DNA of 64,000 nucleotides, taken from assembly GCF_947499705.1 (NCBI RefSeq), contig NZ_CANMPJ010000001.1, positions 2,019,501 to 2,083,500 on the forward strand, read 5' to 3'. The notes under the pieces are model-generated. The model made no database searches, was not told where the DNA came from, and saw only the letters and a list, made by a program, of their open reading frames with translations. Made by a program: the position numbers and the translations under genes. Position 1 is the first letter of the stretch; the number at the start of each line of letters is the position of its first letter. This DNA is from an uncultured Erythrobacter sp. (lineage in GTDB: Bacteria > Pseudomonadota > Alphaproteobacteria > Sphingomonadales > Sphingomonadaceae). Below are positions 42,174-50,605 of this stretch, piece by piece.

Positions 42174-42250
42174 CGCCCATCCGGGCGAGCGGTGTTCGGC
42201 CTAACCGGCCGACGGGCGGTCGCCCTTGCCGTCAGCTGCGCTGACCGTGC
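42174..42250 (+). repeat. four-hairpin intergenic element, copy B
   Basis: CGCCC-ATCC-GGGCG (42174-42187), TCGGCC-TAACC-GGCCGA (42196-42212), GGGC-GGTC-GCCC (42214-42225), then, after TTGC, GTCAGC-TGC-GCTGAC (42231-42245). The hairpin order, the ATCC loop and the GCCC-TTGC spacer match copy A after sufE; stem bases differ but pairing is kept. Both copies lie about ten bases after a stop codon on the same strand. Confidence 0.7.
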
Positions 42251-42408
42251 TCCACTACCAAGTTAACTACGTAGGACTGGTTCGACGCCGCAGGCGTCGC
42301 AAGCGCGACCGCGCGCCCGGAGGGGTGGCCCCGCAGGGGTCGGGTCCCCGGAGGAAAGCCAAGTGAGCGGATGCGAACGCCGGCGCCTGAGGCCAAAACA
42401 AAAAAGAA

Positions 42409-42444
42409 GCCGCCTCGCTGCACATTGCGAGGCGGCTCTTTTTT
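42409..42444 (+). terminator. rho-independent terminator
   Basis: Ten-base perfect stem GCCGCCTCGC (42409-42418) with GCGAGGCGGC (42427-42436), an eight-base loop, followed by CTTTTTT. An A-rich run precedes it, so it could work in both directions. It probably ends the DUF1476-bolA-grxD transcript. Confidence 0.9.
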
Positions 42445-42678
42445 ACGGGGAGGCGAAACCCAGAGACCAGGAGAGTCTCGCCTCAATTTGAAGACCACTC
42501 GGGGTGTGTAACGTAATGCACACCCCGTGCCAAAAGTGTCTGGTTGAGTGATTCCAGCGACTTAGATGGTTTCCACCGGTTAACCGAATTCTGAAATGTA
42601 AAACAAACCGACAGAATTGGGTGCGGTCTGCGCGTCCGCCCTTGGCAAGGGAGAATTGGGCGGTCATCACTAAAGGCA

Positions 42679-43467
42679 ATGAGCACCGATTCCGGCCCCG
42701 AGGGCATTCCCGCAGCGACAATCATCATCTTTCGCAACGCCGCAGACGGCGGCGCTCCAGAAGTGCTGATGACCGTACGCTCGCGCACCATGACATTTGC
42801 GGGCGGTATGGCCGTGTTTCCCGGCGGCCGGGTAGATCCCGCCGATTTCGAATTGGGTGCCACTGTCGCTGCAGGCTCTGAGAGCACGATCGACACCGCC
42901 GAAGCAGCGCACCAGATTGCTGCGATCCGGGAAACTCTGGAAGAAACCGGCCTCGCGCTCGGTCTGTCCGGCGATATCACCGCCGACAAAGCCGCGGCAG
43001 CGCGCACCAAGCTGGAAGACGCAGGAGCGCTTGCGCCCGTGCTCGAAGCGTATGGCTGGTCACTCGATCTCGATCAGATCACGCCCTTCGCCCGCTGGTT
43101 TCCCAAGAACGAGAATATATCGCGTGTCTACGATACCCGCTTTTACCTCGCAGACCTCGGCACGGGCGCAGTCGATGTCGCGGTCGACCAAACCGAAAAT
43201 ACTCGCCTGTTCTGGACCAGCGCACAGGGTGCGCTGGAAATGGCAGAGACTGGCGAGATCAAGCTGATCTTCCCCACCCGGCGCAACCTCGAACGACTCG
43301 CGCTGTTTGCAAGCTACGAAGAAGCCCGCGCGCAGGCCGAAGCTATCCCGGTCAAGACCATCGTCCCCAAGATCGACACGAGCGGCGGTCAGCCGATGCT
43401 CACGATCCTCGAGGATGCAGGCTACCCGGTAACGTCTGAACTCTTGGAAACTGTCGCCAGGGGCTAG
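42679..43467 (+). CDS. Nudix hydrolase
   Basis: A 262-residue Nudix family protein. The Nudix box appears in split form: FPGGRVDPADFELG near residue 48 begins it, and AAIRETLEETGLALG (around 80-95) provides the REx2EExG catalytic core; the insertion between them is typical of the longer NUDT19/CoA-hydrolase-like group. Substrate is probably a CoA or nucleoside diphosphate derivative (inference). It starts after a hairpin-rich region. Confidence 0.88.
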   Translation: MSTDSGPEGIPAATIIIFRNAADGGAPEVLMTVRSRTMTFAGGMAVFPGGRVDPADFELGATVAAGSESTIDTAEAAHQIAAIRETLEETGLALGLSGDITADKAAAARTKLEDAGALAPVLEAYGWSLDLDQITPFARWFPKNENISRVYDTRFYLADLGTGAVDVAVDQTENTRLFWTSAQGALEMAETGEIKLIFPTRRNLERLALFASYEEARAQAEAIPVKTIVPKIDTSGGQPMLTILEDAGYPVTSELLETVARG

Positions 43468-43634
43468 CGCCACCGCGCCCTTTTGCAGGGCACCACCGGT
43501 CGGCCTTGGATCGGGCACCGAACCAGTCGTTCAAGTATTGAAACTGCACTCGGGGCCAAAAGATACAATCGCGTCGCCGCGCCAAGTGCTAATCCCTCAA
43601 TCAATGCACAGCAGAACATTGAGGGGATCATGAA

Positions 43635-44552
43635 GTGAGGCCATCAACGTCAAATTCCCGTATTCCGGTTTACAGAACTGCGCTTCGGACGCTGCTTATC
43701 TCCTCTATCGCGCTGGCTGGAACGGCCTGCACAAACCTCTCTGCAGTCAGCGATCTCTCGCATTCCCTGACATCGGCCTCGGCCTCCTGGGATGACGTTG
43801 CCAGCGATGTGGCGGGCTCTTGCCAGCGGCGGATCGCGATCAGTTCGGCGGGTTCGGATTGTCAGGCCGAACAGGCAGCCTCCGACGGGTTGATCGCCGC
43901 CAACACCGTCTTGCGCGAATACTTCGAAGCGCTCGGTGCCGCTGCGAACGAGTCCAGCTTCCGCGCGGATGATGGCATTGAAGCGCTCGCCGGTTCGATC
44001 GGGGCAATCCCCGGTGTGAACGCCGATCATGTCGCGGCAGCCTCAGGCCTCGCAACCTTTCTGAGCCGATTGGAGACAGAACGGCTGCGCGAGAGGACCC
44101 TGCGACAATTGATCGACCAAGGCGCACCTCCGGCTAGCGACGTCGTGACGATGATGGACGAAGTCCTCGTTACTCGGCTGACGCGGTTGCTCGGGGATGA
44201 AGAGCGAGTCCTGCGGGGTGCGTTTGTGCAGTGGCTGCAAGATGAGCGGTTTGAGAACTTCGCCTTGATCACCGCCTACTGCGCGCAGCCAACTCCGGGC
44301 TTCTTTGGCCGCGAAACGGATGGACCAAGCTATCTTCTGGTCGAAGCCTATTGCCAGCGTGCAGGCGTCATTGCCGCGCGCCGCGAAGCGATCGACGAAT
44401 ATCAGAAATCGCTGGCGATCGCCCGCGACGCTCTGGACACATTGCAGTCTTCCCGAGTCAAACTGAGCGGCAAGCAGCTCGCTGCCAATCTCTACAGGAT
44501 CGGATCGGACCTCGATGATCAGATCAAGGCTGTCAGAAAAGCATTCGGATAG
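43635..44552 (+). CDS. lipoprotein of unknown function
   Basis: A 305-residue protein read from GTG at 43635, with GAGGGG about ten bases upstream. It has a lipoprotein signal (IALAGTAC, lipidated cysteine near residue 32). The mature part is almost wholly helical, with long amphipathic stretches (LDTLQSSRVKLSGKQLAANL) and four further cysteines. It is followed after 12 bases by another unknown helical protein, so the pair may act together. I recognise no family. Not clearly foreign in base composition. Confidence 0.7.
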   Translation: MRPSTSNSRIPVYRTALRTLLISSIALAGTACTNLSAVSDLSHSLTSASASWDDVASDVAGSCQRRIAISSAGSDCQAEQAASDGLIAANTVLREYFEALGAAANESSFRADDGIEALAGSIGAIPGVNADHVAAASGLATFLSRLETERLRERTLRQLIDQGAPPASDVVTMMDEVLVTRLTRLLGDEERVLRGAFVQWLQDERFENFALITAYCAQPTPGFFGRETDGPSYLLVEAYCQRAGVIAARREAIDEYQKSLAIARDALDTLQSSRVKLSGKQLAANLYRIGSDLDDQIKAVRKAFG

Positions 44553-44564
44553 GGAGAATTCGTC

Positions 44565-45023
44565 ATGGCGGTGAACATATACGACGAAGTGGCCGACCTG
44601 TGCCGGGCCGGTTCCCATGCCAGTCTCGATGCGCTGATGGAACTGGGCGTGCGCCCGGCCGATCCCGGCGAGGAAATTCTGTGGCGCATCAGATCGCGCC
44701 GCTTGCGCAATCAGATCGACAGCCTGACCAGTATGGCTTCCGATCTGACCGCTGCGGCGATCCTGTTGGACCTGTCGGAGTTCGAGGACGAACTCGCCAC
44801 CATTCAGGCGGTCACGGACGATGCCAGGGAAAGCATCGCGAAGATTGAAGAGATTTCGCATAAGCTGTCGAAGTTCGCAAAGATCCTCGATCTCGGTCTC
44901 GCCCTGCTAGCCATTCCTGCTGCTACAGCGTCACCGGCCACGCTGGCCGCGGCAGTTGGCGGTGCCGTCACAGCGGCTCGGGAACTCGCCAAAACGGACG
45001 ATCCCGAGGATGGCAGCGAATAG
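44565..45023 (+). CDS. unknown helical protein with hydrophobic C-terminal segment
   Basis: A 152-residue protein with an AGGGAG ribosome binding site, 12 bases after the lipoprotein gene. A long helical region (SIAKIEEISHKLSKFAKIL) leads into a hydrophobic, Ala-rich segment (LGLALLAIPAATASPATLAA) that could insert in a membrane, and an acidic tail. No signal peptide. Such a helical protein with a hydrophobic hairpin-like stretch suggests membrane association; function is unknown. Confidence 0.68.
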   Translation: MAVNIYDEVADLCRAGSHASLDALMELGVRPADPGEEILWRIRSRRLRNQIDSLTSMASDLTAAAILLDLSEFEDELATIQAVTDDARESIAKIEEISHKLSKFAKILDLGLALLAIPAATASPATLAAAVGGAVTAARELAKTDDPEDGSE

Positions 45024-45035
45024 AAGGGGCCGAGA

Positions 45036-45380
45036 TTACCGCCGCGCCATCCGCCTGCGGTTTTCACGGAAGCTGACCACGCGGTATCCGCGCTCGCGCA
45101 TTTCCTTCGTGTAGTCATGCTTCGCGTCCCGGATTTCCTGGCGATACTCTTCATATGCGTCGCGGCGATCCTCTTCATCGGTTGCACGCCGCAAATCGCT
45201 GCGCAATTCGCGCTTCGCTTCGCTGATGTCGGTCCGGTAATCGAGCCACCATTTGTTGCTGTCATTGTTGGGTGAAATCGGCGCGCGGTAGCCGTCGACG
45301 TAAATGTCGTCATGTGCCGCTGCTGGAACAGCAAGCAAGGTGGCCGAAGCCGCAAGAGCTGCAAAGAGGATACGGGTCAT
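45036..45380 (-). CDS. small secreted protein, unknown
   Basis: A 114-residue exported protein: a clear signal peptide (MTRILFAALAASATLLAVPAAA) is followed by a highly charged Arg/Asp/Glu-rich mature domain (KRELRSDLRRATDEEDRRDA, then DYTKEMRERGYRVVSF). The mature part looks like a single long helix. GGAGACC upstream of the ATG is a plausible ribosome binding site. I recognise no family. It converges on the gene at 44565. Confidence 0.72.
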   Translation of the reverse strand: MTRILFAALAASATLLAVPAAAHDDIYVDGYRAPISPNNDSNKWWLDYRTDISEAKRELRSDLRRATDEEDRRDAYEEYRQEIRDAKHDYTKEMRERGYRVVSFRENRRRMARR

Positions 45381-45520
45381 GATGGTCTCCTGATTCTGCC
45401 TGAACGACTACACTTGTCATCCCAAGCTGAATGGAGGCTGTCACGGTTCATCGAGGGGGCCTGTCGCCCACAAAGAACCCGCGACATGTGTCGCGCGCGC
45501 GATGAAATGTGGATGCCAAT

Positions 45521-45540
45521 TTGGCGCGCCCGGCAGGACT
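45521..45540. repeat. duplicate of the tRNA-Arg 3' end (possible attachment-site scar)
   Basis: Twenty bases at 45521-45540 are identical to 45662-45681, which is the 3' end (CCA, acceptor and half of the T-arm) of the tRNA-Arg gene. A shared CTGCTGC follows in both copies, 7 bases on in one and 5 in the other. The copies are 141 bases apart in the same orientation, as an integration footprint or tRNA fragment would look. Confidence 0.6.
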
Positions 45541-45629
45541 ACTCCGCCTGCTGCGCGGCTCCGTCATCTCCGCAGCCTATGGCTGCTTCGATTCCGAACG
45601 GGTTCGGCCCTGCCATGACCCGCGAAGAC

Positions 45630-45660
45630 TAACAGGCCAGTCCGCTGGACCGGCCTGTTA
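45630..45660 (-). terminator. long hairpin after tRNA-Arg
   Basis: TAACAGGCC (45630-45638) pairs with GGCCTGTTA (45652-45660), with an inner GTCC-GCT-GGAC stem. It begins two bases beyond the 3' end of the tRNA on the minus strand, as expected for a processing or termination hairpin, though no long U-run follows. Confidence 0.65.
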
Positions 45661-45662
45661 GT

Positions 45663-45739
45663 TGGCGCGCCCGGCAGGACTCGAACCTGCTGCCTCAAGA
45701 TTAGAAGTCTCGCGCTCTATCCAGATGAGCTACGGGCGC
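45663..45739 (-). tRNA. tRNA-Arg (anticodon TCT)
   Basis: On the minus strand the sequence folds as a full cloverleaf: acceptor GCGCCCG (45739-45733) with CGGGCGC (45673-45667), D-arm GCTCATCTGGATAGAGC, anticodon loop CTTCTAA giving TCT, and T-arm with GGTTCGAGTCC. The discriminator is G and the CCA is encoded. It reads arginine AGA codons. A partial copy of its 3' end lies 141 bases downstream. Confidence 0.96.
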
Positions 45740-45812
45740 GCACCCTTTGGCAAGGGCCACGCGCCCAATAGCGCGCTTTGCGTTATCATCAAATAAAGCT
45801 AACGCCGCGCCG

Positions 45813-46682
45813 ATGGATAAGCCTGATTCAGCTCCAGATCCTGCCAGCGCATTCGACCGCGATCCGAGCGACGGGATCGTCGCCACCAGCCATGCCCCGG
45901 TGACGTTTCGCTACTACGACTTGGTCATGGCGTCGTTCGTGGCGATCCTGCTGCTGTCCAACATCATCGGCGCAGCCAAGCTGACCTTTGTCGAAGTACC
46001 ATTCTGGCCGGATGGCTGGTGGCCTGCCGCCGATGGCGTGTTCATCTACGGCGCCGGCATACTGTTCTTCCCGCTCGGCTATGTAATCGGCGACATTCTG
46101 ACCGAGATTTACGGTTTCGCCCGCGCGCGCCGCGTCATCTGGACCGGCTTCGCAGCGATGCTGTTCCTTGCCTTCATGAGCTATGTCGTGGTCAGCCTGC
46201 CCGCCTTTGACGGCTGGGCCTGTGCAGGATCAGACTCGCTTGAGATGCAGGGACAGCCTGATGCGGTGACCGGGTCGATCTGCCAGCAAACCTATGTTTC
46301 GGTTTTCGGCAGCACCTGGCGGATCGTACTTGCATCGATCACCGCTTTTTGGGCGGGTGAGTTCGTCAATTCGTATGTCATGGCGAAGATGAAAGTCTGG
46401 ACCAAGGGAAAGGCTCTGTGGACCCGGACCATCGGCTCGACCGTGGTCGGGCAAGGCGTCGACAGCCTGATCTTTTACCCGATCGCATTTCTCGGCATCT
46501 GGACCACCGAAGCGGTGATCACCGTTATGGTCACCAACTGGCTGCTGAAGGTCGTTTGGGAGGCGCTGCTGACGCCGGTGACGTATCTGGTCGTTGGAAA
46601 GCTGAAGAAGGCCGAGGGGGTCGACCTGTTCGATACCCAAACCGATTTCTCGCCCTTCTCCAGCGAGAAAGAACGCGCCTGA
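45813..46682 (+). CDS. queuosine precursor transporter (YhhQ family)
   Basis: A 289-residue inner membrane protein with about six spans, of the VUT/YhhQ family that imports queuine precursors (preQ0/preQ1). The conserved ASFVAILLLSNIIGAAKLTF, FPLGYVIGDILTEIYGFARA and the late TRTIGSTVVGQGVDSLIFYP block are diagnostic. The ATG at 45813 is preferred over the frame start at 45747, which runs into the tRNA. It stands alone, convergent with ppx. Confidence 0.92.
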   Translation: MDKPDSAPDPASAFDRDPSDGIVATSHAPVTFRYYDLVMASFVAILLLSNIIGAAKLTFVEVPFWPDGWWPAADGVFIYGAGILFFPLGYVIGDILTEIYGFARARRVIWTGFAAMLFLAFMSYVVVSLPAFDGWACAGSDSLEMQGQPDAVTGSICQQTYVSVFGSTWRIVLASITAFWAGEFVNSYVMAKMKVWTKGKALWTRTIGSTVVGQGVDSLIFYPIAFLGIWTTEAVITVMVTNWLLKVVWEALLTPVTYLVVGKLKKAEGVDLFDTQTDFSPFSSEKERA

Positions 46683-46691
46683 CCGGGGAGG

Positions 46692-48245
46692 CTATTTCGC
46701 CTCGACCTCAGCATCCTCAGGATCGCTGCGAAGCTCCTCATCGGGAACGACATCGACGCGGTAGTCCAGCTTCAGCTTGCTTGAAAGCAGCTTCATATCC
46801 TTCTCAGTCGGAATCCCGAACAGGTCGCTGTGGCTCACCGCAAGGCGCAGCACGAGATCGTCCTTGTCGACCAGCAAGCGGCTGACCTGAAGCGAACGGG
46901 GAGAGCGCGCTCCCAACCGTCGTGCAAGGCGCACGGCCAGGCCCCAACGGACCGCCTCTTCCAGCGCATCTTCGCTTGCCAGTTCGGTCACCGCCCCGGG
47001 CAGGTTCAACTGATTGCCATTGGCAGCGATTGCCGCCGCCAGCATCGCTCGGTCGGCGCTGCTTACTGCGATCCAGCGCTTGTGCAGCGCCCAGTCGATG
47101 GCTTGCGGAAGGCGGATGTTTGGTTCGATCTGCATCGATGCAAGCGCCAGCATTGTCGCCGCCAGCCTCAACCGTTCGCTGCCATGCTTGCGTGCCGGAG
47201 CCGCATCGAGCGTCCATGCAGCCATTCGCGCCGCAAGCATGGGCGGCGCACCCCGCTGCGTCGCGAAGACAGAGATGCCTGCCTGCAGCGGGTCCTGCGC
47301 CTTCGCGTGCGGCTCCAACCCGTCATACAGCAGCCCTTCACGCAGGCCCCAGGACGAAAACACCAAGCGGCTTGGTTCAAAGCGTGACAGCATGGCCTCG
47401 GCCAAGACCGAGGCATCGGGCAGCTTTTCCGCACGCATGGACGAGATCCGATCGCGCGATTTCAGGCTGTCGATCGTCTCGTTAGCCAGCGCCTTGCCCA
47501 GCAGCTTTCTGGCCTCGTCTGGCTCGATCTCAAAACCGTGCGGGTCGGACAGAGGATGCCCCTGTTCCTGCATCGCATAGACCGCCATCGTACGCAGCGT
47601 ACCGCCGACGAGGTAGAGCGGCTGTCCTTTTTCGATCTTCGGCGCGCCCTTTTTCAGCGCCTTTTCGAGAGCCTTGCGCATATCACCGCGGCTCTTCCCG
47701 CGATATTCCGGCAGTCGCAGGGTCCCGAGCGGCAAGGAAATCGCCTCACCCGGCTCGCTCGCGTTGACAGTGACGAGTTCCAGGCTTCCGCCGCCCAGAT
47801 CAGCAACCATGCCAGTTGCGCCGGGAAAAGCACCGGCCACACCGCTGGCGCTCAGACACGCTTCTTCTTCGCCTGAGATGACACGGGGATCGAACCCCAA
47901 CTCGCGCAGGGTTGCGACGAATTGATCGCCGTTGGAAGCATCGCGGACAGCAGCAGTCGCGACCGTTTCCACTTCTTCGACGCCGAGATCATCGAGCAGC
48001 AACGCAAACCGCTTGAGGCCCCGTAGTGCCAGTTCGATCGCCTCATCCGCCAGCTTGCCAGTCTCGGCAATATCGCGCCCGAGCTTTGCAGTGACCTTTT
48101 CATTGAGCAGCACGGTCGGCGCGCGCATCGAGCCACCATAGATGACCATTCGGACGGTGTTCGAGCCAATATCGATGATCGCGCGCTGGGGCTTTGTGCC
48201 GGAAAAGGTGCCGTCGCGGCTGCCTTGCCGCCGTTTCGCGCTCAT
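46692..48245 (-). CDS. ppx: exopolyphosphatase / Ppx-GppA family
   Basis: A 517-residue actin-fold phosphatase that releases phosphate from polyphosphate ends (or acts on pppGpp). The N-terminal phosphate loop AIIDIGSNTVRMVIYGG and the second loop GMVADLGGGSLELVTV are family hallmarks, and a C-terminal HD-like helical domain follows. The start at 48245 overlaps the ppk stop as ATGA; the longer frame is within ppk. ppk-ppx form one operon, linking polyphosphate synthesis and degradation. Confidence 0.92.
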   Translation of the reverse strand: MSAKRRQGSRDGTFSGTKPQRAIIDIGSNTVRMVIYGGSMRAPTVLLNEKVTAKLGRDIAETGKLADEAIELALRGLKRFALLLDDLGVEEVETVATAAVRDASNGDQFVATLRELGFDPRVISGEEEACLSASGVAGAFPGATGMVADLGGGSLELVTVNASEPGEAISLPLGTLRLPEYRGKSRGDMRKALEKALKKGAPKIEKGQPLYLVGGTLRTMAVYAMQEQGHPLSDPHGFEIEPDEARKLLGKALANETIDSLKSRDRISSMRAEKLPDASVLAEAMLSRFEPSRLVFSSWGLREGLLYDGLEPHAKAQDPLQAGISVFATQRGAPPMLAARMAAWTLDAAPARKHGSERLRLAATMLALASMQIEPNIRLPQAIDWALHKRWIAVSSADRAMLAAAIAANGNQLNLPGAVTELASEDALEEAVRWGLAVRLARRLGARSPRSLQVSRLLVDKDDLVLRLAVSHSDLFGIPTEKDMKLLSSKLKLDYRVDVVPDEELRSDPEDAEVEAK

Positions 48246-50449
48246 CCTGCGCGGCCTCTGCGCAGCGACAATTTCGGCACGCCGCCTGCTTCGAGAGCAC
48301 CCCCGCGCCCTGAAAGCGACGGATTGGTCATGAAATATCGGTGGCAATTGAAAGGCTTCACGCCCTTGCCCTTGGCGGCTTCTACCCGCGAATAACTGCC
48401 ATCACTATGCAACCACCAGCTTTGCTCGGTATCCAGCATGTTGGCGAGCAGCACCTGCTGCAGAACCTGATCGTGCACCGTGCGGTTGAGGATTGGGATC
48501 AGCGATTCAACGCGGCGATCAAGGTTGCGGCCCATAAGGTCGGCCGAGGAGATAAATACCGCAGCTTCCGGGCTGGGCATCGGGTGGCCGTTTGCGAAGG
48601 CGTAGATACGACTGTGTTCGAGGAACCGGCCGATGATCGACTTGACCCTGATATTCTCGCTCAGGCCCGGCACGCCCGGTCGCAGGCAGCAAATGCCCCG
48701 GCACACCAACTCGACCATCACACCGGCATCGCTGGCAGCATAAAGCCGATCGATGATTCCCTTGTCGGTGATCTGGTTGGCCTTCAACCAGATAGCCGCA
48801 GGCTTGCCCTTCCCCGCATTGGCGATTTCGATATCGATCCGGCGATAGAGCTCCTCGCGCAAATCAAGCGGCGCGATGGAGATCAATTCAAGAGCGCTCG
48901 GCTCAACATAGCCGGTGACGAAGTTGAACATCTTGGCCGCGTCGCGGCACAATTTGGGATCGGCGGTGAAGAAGCTGAGATCGGTGTAAATCTTGGCGGT
49001 GATCGGATGGTAGTTGCCGGTGCCGAAGTGGCAGTAGGTGCGGAAACCGTCATCCTCGCGGCGAACGACCATCGCGCATTTGGCGTGGGTCTTCCAGTCG
49101 GTGAAGCCGTAGATCACCTGAACCCCGGCGCGTTCCAGTTTGGTCGCCCATTTGAGGTTCTGTTCCTCGTCAAAGCGGGCCTTCAACTCGACCACGGCGG
49201 TGACCGATTTTCCGGCCTCCGCGGCTTCGATCAAAGCGTTGATGACGTTGGATTGCGTGCCCGCGCGGTAGAGTGTCTGCTTGATTGCGACAACATCCGG
49301 GTCGGCAGCTGCCTGACGGATAAAGTCCACCACCACTTCGAAGCTTTCATAAGGGTGGTGAATGATGATGTCTTTCTCGCGGATTGCGGAAAAGGCATCA
49401 CCATCATGCTCGCGGATGCGCTCGGGATAGCGCGGCGAATAGGCGTCGAATTTGAGGTCCGGGCGATCTTCATCGACGATCTCGGCAAGGCCATCGATCC
49501 CGATCATCCCGTCGGTCTTGATGACGGCGGCTTCGTGTACGCCCAATTGCTCAAGCAGGATCGCCTCTGCCTGCGGATCGAAATCTTCTTCCAATTCGAG
49601 CTGGATCACCTGCCCCCGGCGCCGGCGCTGGATCGCGCTGCGGAAAGTCCGCACTAGGTCTTCGGCCTCTTCCTCGATCTCGATGTCGCTGTCGCGCAGC
49701 ACCCGGAACAGCCCATCGCCTTCGATGGTGAAGCCCGGAAACATCTTCTTGGCGTAACGCTGGATCAGGCTCGCAATCGAGATGAATATCGCTTCGCCCG
49801 GCTCGCTGACATCGCCCGGTACACGCACAAAGCGTGGCAGTGCGCTTGGGATCAGGATCATCTCGATGATCTGGTCCTTGTCGGCATCGCGTGTGAGCGT
49901 GAAAAGAAGGCCCATCCCCTCATTCTGAACAAACGGGAACGGATGCGCCGGGTCGAGCGCCTGCGGAGTGATGACCGGCATGATCTCCTCTAGGAAGAAC
50001 GCCTCCAGCCATTCATGCGCGGCGCGGCTAACGCGTTGTTCGTCGGCAATATGGATGTCGGTTTCGGCCAGCCGATCGTGCAGGTCGCGCCAGATATCTT
50101 GCTGCTGTTCGGAGAGAACCGCGAGCTTCTCCCGAATGGCGGTAAGCTGCTGCGTTGGCGTGCGCCCGTCGATGGCTGGCTTGTCGATCCCGCGCTGTGC
50201 CTGACCCACCAGACCGGCCACGCGGATCATCATAAACTCGTCGAGATTGCTGCCTGAAATCGACAGAAAACGGAGGCGTTCAAGCAGCGGATATTGCTCG
50301 TTTCGGGCTTCGGCGAGAACACGCTCGTTAAAGGACAGCCACGATAGCTCACGATTGAAATATGCGTCGCCATCGGGCGTGGAGGTCGGCGGCGCGGCAG
50401 GCGTCGCCGCAGCGGTTTCTTTCACACTGGTAATCGGTTGACTGCTCAT
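48242..50449 (-). CDS. ppk1: polyphosphate kinase 1
   Basis: Makes polyphosphate from ATP, with a phosphohistidine intermediate. The 735-residue protein has the N-domain (FNRELSWLSFNERVLAEARN), the head domain and two PLD-like catalytic domains; WKTHAKCAMVVRRED carries the autophosphorylated histidine and CHFGTGNYHPITAKIYTD the ATP site. The ATG at 50449 follows AAGGAAGC and gives family length; the extension from 50518 is ignored. It is transcribed with ppx. Confidence 0.96.
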   Translation of the reverse strand: MSSQPITSVKETAAATPAAPPTSTPDGDAYFNRELSWLSFNERVLAEARNEQYPLLERLRFLSISGSNLDEFMMIRVAGLVGQAQRGIDKPAIDGRTPTQQLTAIREKLAVLSEQQQDIWRDLHDRLAETDIHIADEQRVSRAAHEWLEAFFLEEIMPVITPQALDPAHPFPFVQNEGMGLLFTLTRDADKDQIIEMILIPSALPRFVRVPGDVSEPGEAIFISIASLIQRYAKKMFPGFTIEGDGLFRVLRDSDIEIEEEAEDLVRTFRSAIQRRRRGQVIQLELEEDFDPQAEAILLEQLGVHEAAVIKTDGMIGIDGLAEIVDEDRPDLKFDAYSPRYPERIREHDGDAFSAIREKDIIIHHPYESFEVVVDFIRQAAADPDVVAIKQTLYRAGTQSNVINALIEAAEAGKSVTAVVELKARFDEEQNLKWATKLERAGVQVIYGFTDWKTHAKCAMVVRREDDGFRTYCHFGTGNYHPITAKIYTDLSFFTADPKLCRDAAKMFNFVTGYVEPSALELISIAPLDLREELYRRIDIEIANAGKGKPAAIWLKANQITDKGIIDRLYAASDAGVMVELVCRGICCLRPGVPGLSENIRVKSIIGRFLEHSRIYAFANGHPMPSPEAAVFISSADLMGRNLDRRVESLIPILNRTVHDQVLQQVLLANMLDTEQSWWLHSDGSYSRVEAAKGKGVKPFNCHRYFMTNPSLSGRGGALEAGGVPKLSLRRGRAG

Positions 50450-50605
50450 CGCTTCCTTGTCCGTCCGGCGCTGACCGGAGTCGAATGAACTGGCACATTG
50501 CCCTTGCCCGAGTGCCATGTTCGCACGCCAGCAGCGTGTAAATCACGAAACGCGCGATGTCACATGATTGTCGATTTCTAACGGATGAGCGGCCCGCTGC
50601 CGCCG

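Larger units (their letters stand above)
42165..42678. other. 514-base gene-free region with repeats and hairpins
   Basis: No convincing gene is seen between grxD and the Nudix gene. The region holds copy B of the four-hairpin element (42174-42250), a hairpin CGACGCC-GCA-GGCGTCG (42283-42299), GC-rich repeats, a strong terminator (42409-42444) and a hairpin CGGGGTGTG/CACACCCCG (42500-42527). An 88-codon frame on the minus strand (42232-42498) runs through these repeats and is judged spurious. A small RNA between the terminator and the last hairpin cannot be excluded. Confidence 0.6.

Noticed and set aside
42236-42290. tRNA-like segment on the minus strand (D-arm-like sequence near 42245-42275)
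   Set aside because: A partial D-arm resemblance only; no matching acceptor stem or anticodon arm can be folded, and part of it is the last hairpin of the repeated element.
42232-42498. 88-codon frame on the minus strand
   Set aside because: It lies entirely across repeats, hairpins and a terminator; composition is Arg/Pro/Gly-rich without a domain, so a chance open frame in GC-rich DNA.
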